Shown: positions 50,830 through 60,068, counted from the first letter of the stretch. The stretch is 64,000 nucleotides of DNA from Candidatus Devosia phytovorans (GCA_029202405.1 CP119312.1:4097001-4161000); one strand, 5' to 3'. A program made the numbers and translations. The notes: generated by a model not told the origin, from the sequence alone.

Positions 50830-52101
50830 ATGAACAAGAATTGGACGCGCTCTGCCGCCATGACTTTGCTTGTGGCTGCTGGAGTTTATTCGGCATCGGC
50901 CCACGCCCAGGAGACGGTGCAACTCACTTTCCGGCAGTTCGATCCGCCCACAGAGATCGAAGGACTGGTAAAGGCGATCGACGCCTGGAACGCGGCTCAT
51001 CCCGATATCCAGGTCAAGCTCGAGACGATGGCCGGCGCCGACACGCTGGCCCAGCTTGCCCGCGAAGTCCCGGCCGGGGCCGGTCCTGACATCCAGCACA
51101 TGGCCTTCGTCTGGACGCGCGATCTTGCCCGCTCGGGCCTCGTCGCCGATTTGACTGACCATATCGCCGCCAGCCCACCGGGCGCCGGCATTGAAGATTT
51201 CCTTGCCACCGATCTCGCAACACTCGATGGCAAGGTCTATGGCATTCCCTGGACGTCCGACACGTTCGCCATGGCCTATCGCCCCGACCTGCTTGATGCC
51301 GCCGGCATCGCCTTTCCCGAAACCTGGGACGAGTTGCGGACGGCCGCCGGCGCACTGACCACGGGGGACGGTCAATATGGCTTCTGTTTTCCCGCCGGCA
51401 GCTCACCCGATAGCGGCATGTGGACGCTGGCCAACTATTACCTCTGGAGCAATGGCTCGACGCTGGTCGACGAGACCTTGCCCGGCAAATGGGAAGTGGT
51501 GGTCAAGCCTGAAGAGCTTGTTGCGGCCATGACCTATTTCAACGATTTTTTCGTCAACCAGTCGTCGCCGGAAAGCCTGATTACCGTAAACAGTTGGGGC
51601 GATCCCGAAATCATGGGCGGACTGGGCCGCGGCGATTGTGCCATCGCCGTCTTCCCGCCCCAGACCTTTCGTGCCGCCGAAGCGCAGTCGGAAGCAGCGC
51701 TGATGACGGCCAAGATCCCTCAGGGCGAGGTCAGGCGCATCTCCCATCTGGGCGGTCGAGCCTTGGGCATCAATCCCAATAGCAAGCACCCAGAAGAAGC
51801 CTGGCAGTTCGTTCAATATCTGGTCAGTGCCGATACTTTCGCGACCTACCAGCAATATCCGGCGCAGAATTCGCTACTTGAAGAGCTTCAATTCCCGCCG
51901 ACCGAACAGGGTTATGTCGAAATGCTGCCGTTGGCGCAGACCTTCGAGCGCTACATTTCCTCGCCCATCCCCGTCTCGACCATGACGGCGCTGATTAACC
52001 GCGAATTTGGCGCGGTCTATTCCGGCCAGCGCTCACCCGATGAAGCCGCCCAGGCGGTCATCGCCGAATTGCAGGACCTTTTGGCTCGCGGCAAGAGTTG
52101 A
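50830..52101 (+). CDS. Sugar ABC transporter substrate-binding protein
   Basis: 423-residue periplasmic solute-binding protein of the multi-sugar (CUT1, MalE/UgpB-like) class. A signal peptide ends at about residue 27 (SASAHAQ/ETVQ). LTFRQFDPP, GIPWTSDTFAMAYRPDLLDAAG and PETWDEL are typical. GAGGAGG lies eight bases before ATG 50830. First gene of the operon. The mannoside specificity is inferred from the downstream sulfatase and GH125 genes. Confidence 0.92.
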   Translation: MNKNWTRSAAMTLLVAAGVYSASAHAQETVQLTFRQFDPPTEIEGLVKAIDAWNAAHPDIQVKLETMAGADTLAQLAREVPAGAGPDIQHMAFVWTRDLARSGLVADLTDHIAASPPGAGIEDFLATDLATLDGKVYGIPWTSDTFAMAYRPDLLDAAGIAFPETWDELRTAAGALTTGDGQYGFCFPAGSSPDSGMWTLANYYLWSNGSTLVDETLPGKWEVVVKPEELVAAMTYFNDFFVNQSSPESLITVNSWGDPEIMGGLGRGDCAIAVFPPQTFRAAEAQSEAALMTAKIPQGEVRRISHLGGRALGINPNSKHPEEAWQFVQYLVSADTFATYQQYPAQNSLLEELQFPPTEQGYVEMLPLAQTFERYISSPIPVSTMTALINREFGAVYSGQRSPDEAAQAVIAELQDLLARGKS

Positions 52102-52105
52102 GCCG

Positions 52106-53041
52106 ATGGCCACCACACAACTATCGAACGCGCCAGCCTCCGGGCTGGTGCGTCCATTGCGCACGCGGCTCGAGCCCTATTGGCTCGTGCTGCCGGCCAT
52201 GCTGATTCTCGCCTTCTTCTTTGCCGGACCGGCCATCTACAATATCGGCCTGTCGTTTCAGGAATTGAGCCTGTTCGATATCGGCAAGCAGGGCGAATGG
52301 GTGGGCTTTGCTAATTTCGCCGAAGTGCTCAACGATCCGGCGACGCGCCAAGCGCTGTTCAACACCACGCTACCGCTGACCATCGTCACGGTTGTCATTC
52401 GCCTGTTTCTGGGTCTTGGGCTTGCGCTGCTGCTCAACGCCTCGGTCTTTGCCCGTTGGCGGCTGGGCTGGCTGGTTCGTTCGCTTATCCTCGTGCCCTG
52501 GGTTACGCCGCCCGTGGTCGCCGTCGCTGCCTGGAAATGGCTGCTCGATGCGCGCTATGGCGTGGTCAACCAGTTGCTGGTCGGTGCCGGCATTCTCGAT
52601 CAGGGCATTCCCTTTCTCGCGCGCACCTCAACCGTATGGGGCGCCATCGAGACCATGCTGATCTGGCGCGAACTGCCTTTCGTCGTCATCACCTTCCTTG
52701 CCGCCCTCCAGTCGATCCCCACTGACCTGCGCGACGCGGCCCGCATCGATGGCGCCAATGCCTGGCAGATCCAGACGCGCATCGTGCTGCCGCTCCTAAA
52801 GCCGGTTATGGCGGTGGTCGTGCTGCTTACCACGATCTGGACCTTCAACAATTTCGTCTATGTCTGGCTGGCCACGCGCGGAGGCCCGGGCGACTACACC
52901 CATGTACTAGCGACGCAGATGTATACCGCCTCCTTCATCGACTATCGCATGGGGACGGGCGCGGCCGTGGGCGTCGTGATGAGCCTCATCATGTTTGTCT
53001 TCGCGCTCATCTACTTCTTCGTGCTGTTCCGGGAGAAGTGA
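52106..53041 (+). CDS. Sugar ABC transporter permease (MalF/UgpA type)
   Basis: 311 residues with six transmembrane helices. The EAA loop is DLRDAARIDGANAWQIQTRIVLPLLKP. ATG 52106 follows the binding-protein stop by four bases; the longer frame to 52007 overlaps that gene and was rejected. It pairs with the next gene as the membrane channel of a CUT1 importer. Confidence 0.93.
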   Translation: MATTQLSNAPASGLVRPLRTRLEPYWLVLPAMLILAFFFAGPAIYNIGLSFQELSLFDIGKQGEWVGFANFAEVLNDPATRQALFNTTLPLTIVTVVIRLFLGLGLALLLNASVFARWRLGWLVRSLILVPWVTPPVVAVAAWKWLLDARYGVVNQLLVGAGILDQGIPFLARTSTVWGAIETMLIWRELPFVVITFLAALQSIPTDLRDAARIDGANAWQIQTRIVLPLLKPVMAVVVLLTTIWTFNNFVYVWLATRGGPGDYTHVLATQMYTASFIDYRMGTGAAVGVVMSLIMFVFALIYFFVLFREK

Positions 53042-53044
53042 GCC

Positions 53045-53896
53045 ATGGCCCTTGCCAACAATACCGGGCTGCGCCGCTTCGCGCTCGATCTCTTTGTCGC
53101 GGTCTTCGGCATCATGCTGTGCCTGATCCTGGCCTTCCCCTTCATCTGGGTGGTGCTGATCTCGTTTCGACCCGACAACGAGATCTTCACCCGCACCTTC
53201 CAGCTGATCACGAGCTTCACCCTCGACAACTATGCCAAGCTCCTGGACGGCTCACCTTTCCCGACCTATCTGCGCAACTCGATAATCGTCTGCTCCGTCG
53301 CGACGGTGGTAGCCGTTTCGATCTCGCTGATCACCGCCTATGGCTTTTCCCGCTGGCGTACTTTTCGCGGAAGGCAGTTGCTGCTGATCCTCGTCATCAC
53401 CACGCAGCTTTTTCCCTTCGTCATCCTGATCACGCCGCTTTACGCGACTTTCTTCCAGCTCGGCCTGATCAACAATCCGCTGGCGCTGGTCATCTCCTAC
53501 ATCGCGGTCAATTTGCCGTTCTGCATCTACATGCTGCTCGGTTACCTCGACACCATTCCGCGCGAGCTGGACGAGGCGGCGCGTATCGACGGCGCCAATA
53601 CGCTTCAGATCATCTTCCGCGTCATCTTGCCGGTCGCCTGGCCGGGTGTCGTCACGGTCGCCGTCTATGCCTTCGTGTCGGCATGGGACGAATTCCTCTT
53701 CGCCCTGACACTGATGACCTCGGATGAAAACAAGACCGTGCCGGTCGGACTGGCAGGCTTTTTCGGCGAATACACCACGCAGTGGAACCTGGTCATGACC
53801 GCTTCGGTCGTCTCTACCGTACCCACCCTCGTGCTCTTCATGTTCCTGCAGAAAAAGCTCGTATCCGACCTCGCCGCCGGCGCCATCAAGCAATAG
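53045..53896 (+). CDS. Sugar ABC transporter permease (MalG/UgpE type)
   Basis: 283 residues with six transmembrane helices. The EAA loop is ELDEAARIDGANTLQIIFRVILPVAWPG. It starts three bases after the first permease gene. No ATPase gene accompanies the pair in the window. Confidence 0.93.
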   Translation: MALANNTGLRRFALDLFVAVFGIMLCLILAFPFIWVVLISFRPDNEIFTRTFQLITSFTLDNYAKLLDGSPFPTYLRNSIIVCSVATVVAVSISLITAYGFSRWRTFRGRQLLLILVITTQLFPFVILITPLYATFFQLGLINNPLALVISYIAVNLPFCIYMLLGYLDTIPRELDEAARIDGANTLQIIFRVILPVAWPGVVTVAVYAFVSAWDEFLFALTLMTSDENKTVPVGLAGFFGEYTTQWNLVMTASVVSTVPTLVLFMFLQKKLVSDLAAGAIKQ

Positions 53897-53907
53897 GCCA
53901 TTCTCAA

Positions 53908-55398
53908 ATGAACATCATTCTCGTGCTCATCGACAGCGTCAATCGCAGCGCCTTGTCGGCCTATGGCGGCACCGAATTTGCGACGCCGAACCTGCAGGCT
54001 TTTGCCGATCGCGCTTGGCGCTTCGACAATCACTTCGTGGGCAGCCTGCCCTGCATGCCGGCCCGCCGCGAAATCTTTGCCGGCGTCATGAACATGCAGT
54101 GGCGCCCTTGGGGGCCGCTCGAACCCTTCGATCATCGCCTGCCCAAGCTGCTGGAACAGGCGGGCTACACAACGGCCATCGTCACGGACCATTACCACTA
54201 CTGGGAAGAGTCGGCGAACGGTTACATTCAGAGCTTCCAGGGCGCCGACTTCATTCGTGGGCACGAGCTCGATTTCTGGAAGCCACTGGTGCCCTTCGAG
54301 GAGCTTCCGCAATGGGCGCTCAATATCGAAAAGTGGCGGCCCGGCTATGGCCACCGCTATTACTCCAACATCGCCCGGTTCGGCGATGACGCAGATTTCT
54401 TTCCGGCCAAGGTGTTCACCGCCGCCAGCGATTGGCTCAAGGAACACAAGCAGGACAATCCCTTCTTCCTCCAAGTCGAATCGTTCGACGTGCATGAGCC
54501 GTTCGACGTGCCTGAGCCCTACGCCTCCATGTATGGCGATGGCGCGGCACGTGACCGTTTCTCGCTCTGGCCGCCCTATCAGGATGCGGCCAAACAGGCT
54601 GAATTCCTGGCCCAGGCAACGCAGGAGGAGCTGGCCTTTGTGCGCGCCCAATATGGCGCCAAACTCACCATGACCGATCACTGGTTCGGCAAGCTGCTCG
54701 AGACCATGGATGAACAGGACTTATGGAAGGACACGATGGTCGTCGTCACCACCGACCATGGACACGACCTCGCCGACCGCTTTGGCTATGGCAAGCAATT
54801 CCCCCATTTCGACAGCCACGCCAATATTCCGCTGATGATCTGGCATCCCGATCATTCTGGGCAGGGGCGTTCCGTCGTCGGACTGACGAGCACGGTTGAT
54901 CTCTTTGCGACCGTTCTGGCTGGTGGCGGCGTGGACTTGCCCTCGGGCACGCACTCCCGATCAATCCTGCCCATGATCACCTCAGACGACGATGGCCGTG
55001 ACGTGCTCCTCTATGGCACGTTCGGGCAGGGTCTGTGCTGCACCGATGGCGAATGGACGCTGATTCAACCGCCCAACCGTGAGCTGCCGGTCTATGCCTA
55101 CTCGTCCATGGTGCCTACCACTATCATCCCGCCCGACCAGCCGATCGGGAGCGGCCATTACATCCCCGGCGTCGACATTCCGCAGTGGAAAATCCCCTTC
55201 ACCGTCGACCGCCCCAGCGACCGCCGCCCCCTCGACAGCGAGACTTTGCTCTACAACCGGAAGGCCGATCCAGGGCAGAGAGACAATCTCGTGACAAGCG
55301 AGCCCGAACAACTCGCCCGGATGCGGACGCTGATGGCCGATACCCTGAGATCTCTCGGCGCCCCATCAGAGCTTTTCACTCGGCTAGGTCTGGGCTAG
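53908..55398 (+). CDS. Sulfatase (formylglycine type)
   Basis: 496 residues of the alkaline-phosphatase-like sulfatase family. The sulfatase signature is LPCMPARRE, with Cys49 as the residue converted to formylglycine by a FGE or anSME enzyme. Metal ligands fit LIDS at 7-10 and VVTTDHGHDLADR. No signal peptide, so it acts in the cytoplasm on imported substrate. It starts 11 bases after the permease gene. Exact substrate unknown; a sulfated mannoside is inferred from context. Confidence 0.9.
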   Translation: MNIILVLIDSVNRSALSAYGGTEFATPNLQAFADRAWRFDNHFVGSLPCMPARREIFAGVMNMQWRPWGPLEPFDHRLPKLLEQAGYTTAIVTDHYHYWEESANGYIQSFQGADFIRGHELDFWKPLVPFEELPQWALNIEKWRPGYGHRYYSNIARFGDDADFFPAKVFTAASDWLKEHKQDNPFFLQVESFDVHEPFDVPEPYASMYGDGAARDRFSLWPPYQDAAKQAEFLAQATQEELAFVRAQYGAKLTMTDHWFGKLLETMDEQDLWKDTMVVVTTDHGHDLADRFGYGKQFPHFDSHANIPLMIWHPDHSGQGRSVVGLTSTVDLFATVLAGGGVDLPSGTHSRSILPMITSDDDGRDVLLYGTFGQGLCCTDGEWTLIQPPNRELPVYAYSSMVPTTIIPPDQPIGSGHYIPGVDIPQWKIPFTVDRPSDRRPLDSETLLYNRKADPGQRDNLVTSEPEQLARMRTLMADTLRSLGAPSELFTRLGLG

Positions 55399-55457
55399 CT
55401 GGCTACACACCGAAGGTGCGCCTTCGAAAATTGGTGGCCGGGGCACTCACTAGTCAG

Positions 55458-55508
55458 GTCCGCTTTTTCGGAACTGGCAAACTGCCAGCGAATAACCGGA
55501 ATGGGGCG
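55458..55508 (+). repeat. Dispersed repeat GTCCGCTTTT...CCGGAATGGGGCG, copy A
   Basis: 51 bases with the conserved ends GTCCGCTTTTTCGGAA and ACCGGAATGGGGCG; the middle forms a CTGGCA/TGCCAG hairpin. It lies between the sulfatase and GH125 genes. Related copies are at 56887 and 62495. Confidence 0.55.
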
Positions 55509-55602
55509 ATCACGGATGGGCTTTGTGTTCCGGCACTAGGGCTGAATCCTTTGCCATGCAATAACGGTCAGAGTTTCGTGACGCCAATTGAGGGAGATGG
55601 TG

Positions 55603-56898
55603 GTGACTGGAGAGTCAATTCACTCAATCGTTCAGAATATCGCGAACCAAGTGACCCAGAAGCTGGGCGCGCAAGTCGGCGAAACAGTCGAGCGCTGTCT
55701 GATAGATATGCTCACCAGAACCGTCACTCATCTGCCCGACGGGACCGCGTTCGTCATAACCGGCGACATTCCAGCAATGTGGCTCCGAGACTCGACGGCG
55801 CAACTGGCCCCGTTCCTGCACCTTGCGCACCAGCATTCTGATTTGGCTGATCTGATTGCGGCAGTATCCCGGCGCCAGCTCGACTATGTTTTGCTTGATC
55901 CCTATGCCAATGCTTTCAACGCCAGCGGCAATGCAGCAGGACACCAAGACGCCTTTCCGCAGTCTCCTTGGGTCTGGGAACGCAAATACGAGATCGACTC
56001 GCTCGCCTATACGGTCCAGTTAGCCTTCGATCTGTGGGCGACAACCCGCCGAACAGACCATCTGCAAAGCTTTGTGGACGTGGCGAAAATCGTCATCCGC
56101 ACATGGCGGACGGAGCAAGACCACGAGCGCAATTCGACCTATCGTTTTGCCCGTCTGGATTGTCCCCAGAGCGATACGCTGACGCGCGATGGGCTGGGCC
56201 CGGTCACCAGCCATACCGGAATGACCTGGGCTGGGTTCCGGCCGAGCGATGATGCCTGTGTGTACGGCTACAATATTCCCGGCAACGCCTTGGCTGCGGT
56301 GGCACTGCGATACATCGCCGAACTTGCCGTCCAGGTTTTTGGCGATCCTGATCTTGCCCAAGATGCCGATCTCCTTCGCGACGACATCGAGCAGGGCATC
56401 GAGAGCTTCGGCCTCGTTAAAGTCGATGGCCACGACCCGGTCTACGCCTACGAGGTCGATGGGCTTGGCAACAGCTTTCTGGCCGACGACGCCAATGTGC
56501 CGAGCCTGCTCTCGTTGCCCATGCTGGGCTGGTGCACGCCGACTGACCCGATCTATAAGGCGACCCGCTCGCGCATCCTGAGCAAGGCAAACCCCTATTT
56601 CTACGCCGGTTCGGCCGCGTCGGGCATCGGCAGCCCACATACTCCGCCGGACCAGATCTGTCCGATTGCTCTGGCCGTGCAGGGCCTGACGAGTGATAAT
56701 CCAGCCGAAAAGCGCGACTTGCTTGCTCTGATGCTGGCTACGGACGGGGGAACAGGGCTCATGCACGAATCCTTCCACGTCGACGATCCAGAAAAGTTCA
56801 CGCGGCCATGGTTCTCCTGGGCCAACGCCATGTTTTGCGAGCTTGCTCTGGACGTCGCAGGCCTGAGAACTTATCGGCGCCCTACTGTCCGCTTTTAG
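55603..56898 (+). CDS. Glycoside hydrolase family 125 (exo-alpha-1,6-mannosidase)
   Basis: 431 residues from GTG 55603, with GAGGGAG six bases upstream; ATG 55597 and TTG 55588 are in frame. GDIPAMWLRDSTAQ, the acid-containing SDDACVYGYNIPGN, DDANVPSLLSLP and MHESFHVDDPEKFTRPWFSW match GH125, inverting alpha-1,6-mannosidases whose catalytic Asp and Glu fall in these motifs. No signal peptide, hence cytoplasmic. The last three residues and the stop codon come from repeat copy B. The 204-base gap from the sulfatase leaves open whether it has its own promoter. Confidence 0.9.
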   Translation: MTGESIHSIVQNIANQVTQKLGAQVGETVERCLIDMLTRTVTHLPDGTAFVITGDIPAMWLRDSTAQLAPFLHLAHQHSDLADLIAAVSRRQLDYVLLDPYANAFNASGNAAGHQDAFPQSPWVWERKYEIDSLAYTVQLAFDLWATTRRTDHLQSFVDVAKIVIRTWRTEQDHERNSTYRFARLDCPQSDTLTRDGLGPVTSHTGMTWAGFRPSDDACVYGYNIPGNALAAVALRYIAELAVQVFGDPDLAQDADLLRDDIEQGIESFGLVKVDGHDPVYAYEVDGLGNSFLADDANVPSLLSLPMLGWCTPTDPIYKATRSRILSKANPYFYAGSAASGIGSPHTPPDQICPIALAVQGLTSDNPAEKRDLLALMLATDGGTGLMHESFHVDDPEKFTRPWFSWANAMFCELALDVAGLRTYRRPTVRF

Positions 56899-56936
56899 GA
56901 AGGCGCGTTCGTTAGGCGGATGACCGGAATGGGGCG
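56887..56936 (+). repeat. Dispersed repeat GTCCGCTTTT...CCGGAATGGGGCG, copy B
   Basis: 50 bases. Its first bases, GTCCGCTTTTAG, encode the Val-Arg-Phe end and stop of the GH125 gene. The right end, GACCGGAATGGGGCG, is identical to copy A over ACCGGAATGGGGCG. Confidence 0.55.
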
Positions 56937-57033
56937 CTAAGCGGTCTAAGTACTACGCCACTATGAACGTCAGGCACGGTCTGGCCATGTCACCGTCATT
57001 GGCCTTGCGCCATCTTGGTGATATCTGGGATCT

Positions 57034-58350
57034 ATGACAAATTCCGACGGAACCGCCACATCCTTCGGTGGCATCTCGATCGTGTCTTCGCAGTTGCGGC
57101 TGACCGCTGCACTTCTTTGGCGTTTCTGGCCCCAGCTGGCGGCAATCTGGTTGCTGGGCTTTATCGGCAATCTCCTGCTCAACGAACTCGCGGCCTATAT
57201 CGGCCGCTGGAATTCGCTGGCCGGTCTTTCCCTGCTGGCCGTGGTCGTTCTGCTCAAGCTGATAGTCATCGTGGCGCTCTTAGAGACGGTCCGGAAGGGC
57301 CTACCATCCCTTAACAGCGCATCCCAGGCTCAGGCCAATCAACCCGCCACCGAAGCCGTTGCGCCGACCCCGTCCGCCAGTTTCGTCAGCGCGTTGACGC
57401 TGACCCTCGTTCCCTTCTTCGCCTTCTATGCCGCCTGGGGCTTTCTGGGCGACACGCTGCGGGACTATTCCAAGCTGGCGCTCAGCCTCTTCCTGTCGGG
57501 CGAAGCCGGCAGCCTGCTTGAGGTAACCGGCGGAGCCTGGCTGACCGCACCCATTCTCGTCGCCTGGGCAGTGCGCTGGTTCTCCAAGCGAATGGAGAAG
57601 CGGTCGCGGGCCTGGATTTGGCCGGTGCTGACCGTGATCTGCGAGGCGAATTGGGCCTTCATCGGTATTTTCGTGCTCTCGCAGTGGCAGGGCGACGTCG
57701 TCAACTGGTTCATGCAACTGCCGGGAAACATCGCCATGCTGTTGGGCATCCTGTCGCCCGTCAGCGAGGCCGTGGCACAGTCGGCCATTCCGGTGCCACC
57801 CGAATTTGCCGGGCCGCCGATCGGCACGCGGCTGACCAGCCTCTTCTTCTACGGGCTTTATCCTGTCGTCTGGCTGGCGCTGGCCGCCCTCGTCTATGGC
57901 TATGACATCAATGGGACGCCGGCGCCTGCCCAGGGGCGTTTTGCCGATGCCATATCGCAATGGCAGGCGCTGCCCAAGTCGGTCCGCGAATTCATCGCGC
58001 GTTTTGCTGCCGGCACGGTCAAACGCTATCGCGCGCTCGCCGAGGGCATCGGCCTGACCCTGGGCGCAGGCGTGCCGCTGATCGTGATGGCAATTTTGGG
58101 CTATCGTTTCCTCGACTGGCTCTCCTCCTGGGCCTGGTATGGCCTGACCCAGGTCATCGGTCCGCATGATCTGCCGCTCTGGCAAGTCATCGCCCAGGTC
58201 ATCTCACCCTTCATCGGCACGCCGAGCGATCCCGGCGAGGGCCTTCTGGTAACGCCGACCAAGATCTGCCTCCTGGCCGCGACGCTCGAAGTCGGCTTCG
58301 CCCAAGGCCGGCAATGGCGCGGGCGTATGCAGGCCAAGCCAGCAAGCTGA
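57034..58350 (+). CDS. Unrecognised polytopic membrane protein
   Basis: 438 residues with about eight to nine hydrophobic segments, including pairs near 28-48, 62-85, 118-145 and 325-360. A hydrophilic Ala/Pro-rich linker lies at about 92-115 and a short basic tail ends the protein. FFYGLYPVVWLALAALVYGYD is a distinctive segment. I recognise no family and see no transporter or enzyme motif. Two bases separate its end from three convergent genes for membrane-anchored proteins, a set that may work together. Confidence 0.75.
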   Translation: MTNSDGTATSFGGISIVSSQLRLTAALLWRFWPQLAAIWLLGFIGNLLLNELAAYIGRWNSLAGLSLLAVVVLLKLIVIVALLETVRKGLPSLNSASQAQANQPATEAVAPTPSASFVSALTLTLVPFFAFYAAWGFLGDTLRDYSKLALSLFLSGEAGSLLEVTGGAWLTAPILVAWAVRWFSKRMEKRSRAWIWPVLTVICEANWAFIGIFVLSQWQGDVVNWFMQLPGNIAMLLGILSPVSEAVAQSAIPVPPEFAGPPIGTRLTSLFFYGLYPVVWLALAALVYGYDINGTPAPAQGRFADAISQWQALPKSVREFIARFAAGTVKRYRALAEGIGLTLGAGVPLIVMAILGYRFLDWLSSWAWYGLTQVIGPHDLPLWQVIAQVISPFIGTPSDPGEGLLVTPTKICLLAATLEVGFAQGRQWRGRMQAKPAS

Positions 58351-58352
58351 CG

Positions 58353-58925
58353 TCAGTCTAGACCCAGCGGGAAAGCGATCGCAGTCGGTCGCAAACTGCC
58401 GGTGCTAAGCCGGACGGACAATGCCGGCACGGCCTCTGCCGGAACCACGAATTTTTCCTCGATCGTCGTCGCCTGGTCCTTTTGCGGCGGGTTGAGCGAG
58501 GCAATGCCGCAGCCATCGAGCGGCTCTGCGTTGGGATCGAGGTCGCGACTGATATCGCTGGAAAGGATGACATCGAGCGGCAGCCAGCGACGGCCCGTTC
58601 CATCGCCCAGGCTGACCTCGCATTGTCCCCAGCCTTCGCCGATGTCCTGCGTGGCCCTGGCCGCCATGCGAACGATGACCAGCCGCATCTCGCCGGGAAA
58701 GCGGACCTCGGTGTCGCGGCCGTCGCCGATCATCCGGGTCTGCTCAAGGCTCCAGGTCGCGCCGGCATAGTCGAGCTCGGGCGATCCCTGCACAATTTCG
58801 GTTTCGATGCCATGCCGGTACTCGCCAAAATTCCGCGCGGTGTTGATGCCGACGGCAATGGCGGCAAGGATCGGTACACTGGCCAGCGACAGCCACCAGA
58901 TCTTTCTTTCGCGGTCAGATACCAT
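58353..58925 (-). CDS. Membrane-anchored protein, third of three
   Basis: 190 residues from ATG 58925, which overlaps the preceding gene by 11 bases. A short cytoplasmic start (VSDRERKIWW), one transmembrane helix (about 10-28) and an extracytoplasmic beta-rich domain follow. Two cysteines (GQCEVSLG and DGCGIASL) could form a disulfide. The EMRLVIVRMAA and PAEAVPALSVRLSTG strands resemble the layout of the two upstream proteins. No family recognised. Confidence 0.72.
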   Translation of the reverse strand: MVSDRERKIWWLSLASVPILAAIAVGINTARNFGEYRHGIETEIVQGSPELDYAGATWSLEQTRMIGDGRDTEVRFPGEMRLVIVRMAARATQDIGEGWGQCEVSLGDGTGRRWLPLDVILSSDISRDLDPNAEPLDGCGIASLNPPQKDQATTIEEKFVVPAEAVPALSVRLSTGSLRPTAIAFPLGLD

Positions 58926-59475
58926 TGGGGCCAATCTCAAGTCGTTCCTGCGGCGCGGTGGCGTCAGAGGCGAGCGACACGGCAATCTCGTCCTGGAGCT
59001 GTGGATCATATTGCTCGGAGACCCGCAGCGTCATCTCGGCGGTCTCGTCCTCGGGCAGCTCGAAGATGAAGAGCCCCGTCGTCGGCAGGCCCGGCTGCAG
59101 GGTTTTGAGCGAGAGGATGTTTGGCGCGCCTCCGGCCCGTTCCGATTGACGATAGAGCCGGCCCGAGGCGCCAACGATGGTCGCCGCGCGAATGGGCATA
59201 GTCTGCACGAAGCCGCGCAGTTCTGCCGAAACCACGATCCAGACGCCCGAACTCTCCAGCTCGACCGCCTTGCCAAACTGGTCATAGGCAATGATTCGCG
59301 CCTTGGCGATGTCACCCACGTCGAGACTGAATGTCTTGCCCGCGACTGTTTCTGAGGCAGCCTCACCCGTCCGTATCGGCCCAGTCAGCATGGCATAGGG
59401 CGGGGTCGTGGTCTGCAATGTGGCCAGCACCACTGCCATCGCGAGCACCGCGGAAATCCGCAGGATATGTCGCAT
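58915..59475 (-). CDS. Exported protein with DUF4352-like beta-sandwich, second of three
   Basis: 186 residues. An N-terminal signal or anchor (about 4-22) is followed by a single beta-rich domain. VWIVVSAELRGF, ASGRLYRQSE and LQPGLPTTGLFIFELPEDE follow the strand order of DUF4352/TRF2-like immunoglobulin-type domains (a loose resemblance). Its ATG overlaps the preceding stop (TGATG), and its own end overlaps the next start. Confidence 0.72.
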   Translation of the reverse strand: MRHILRISAVLAMAVVLATLQTTTPPYAMLTGPIRTGEAASETVAGKTFSLDVGDIAKARIIAYDQFGKAVELESSGVWIVVSAELRGFVQTMPIRAATIVGASGRLYRQSERAGGAPNILSLKTLQPGLPTTGLFIFELPEDETAEMTLRVSEQYDPQLQDEIAVSLASDATAPQERLEIGPNGI

Positions 59476-60068
59476 CAGGGCGTACTCCCCGCCGGCTCAT
59501 CTGTAAGCGGCAGATCCATTTTCGCGACGACACCCGCCGGAAACCAGCCGGGCGCGGCATAGAGATTGTCTCGCGGCTTGAAGAATGAGCCTTCGATATG
59601 AATTTCCAGACCCTCCGGTCGATCCATAGCGGCCGGAACCTCCCAGACGGCCGCCACCGTTTCGGGCATTCTGGGCTGCAGATCCCACAGGATGGCGTGG
59701 TCACGCACAAGATAATACTGCGGTTTTGGCGCGTCGGCGACATTGGCGAGAACGATGAGGTCGCCATAAAGGTTGGAGCTTTCGGACGAGATATTCTCCA
59801 GCGTCATATCGACGATGATCGCCCTCTTGTCAGGAGCGACAGTCAGTCCGTTCGGCAGGGTCGAGCCAAAACTGCTGCCCAATATCGCCACCGTCCACCG
59901 CCCGGCCTCGACGGGCGTGGCGACCTCGACCCTGGGGACAATGCTGCCGATGCTCTGCTGATAGACGGAGTAGCCGAGGGAGACGGCGGCCGCCATCAAT
60001 GCGCCTACGGCCGTCAGAAGCCTGGTACGCCATGCCTTGGGCGTTTTTTGTGGAGGTGGTCTTGTCAA
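59475..60068 (-). CDS. Membrane-anchored protein, first of three
   Basis: 197 residues from a TTG at 60068 with no clear ribosome site, so the start is uncertain. One transmembrane helix (about 16-37) is followed by an extracytoplasmic domain with AIIVDMTLENISSE, LVRDHAILWDLQPRMPE and a proline-rich end. The layout and strand pattern are like the next two genes. Overlapping ends make the three a tight operon. Confidence 0.68.
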   Translation of the reverse strand: MTRPPPQKTPKAWRTRLLTAVGALMAAAVSLGYSVYQQSIGSIVPRVEVATPVEAGRWTVAILGSSFGSTLPNGLTVAPDKRAIIVDMTLENISSESSNLYGDLIVLANVADAPKPQYYLVRDHAILWDLQPRMPETVAAVWEVPAAMDRPEGLEIHIEGSFFKPRDNLYAAPGWFPAGVVAKMDLPLTDEPAGSTP

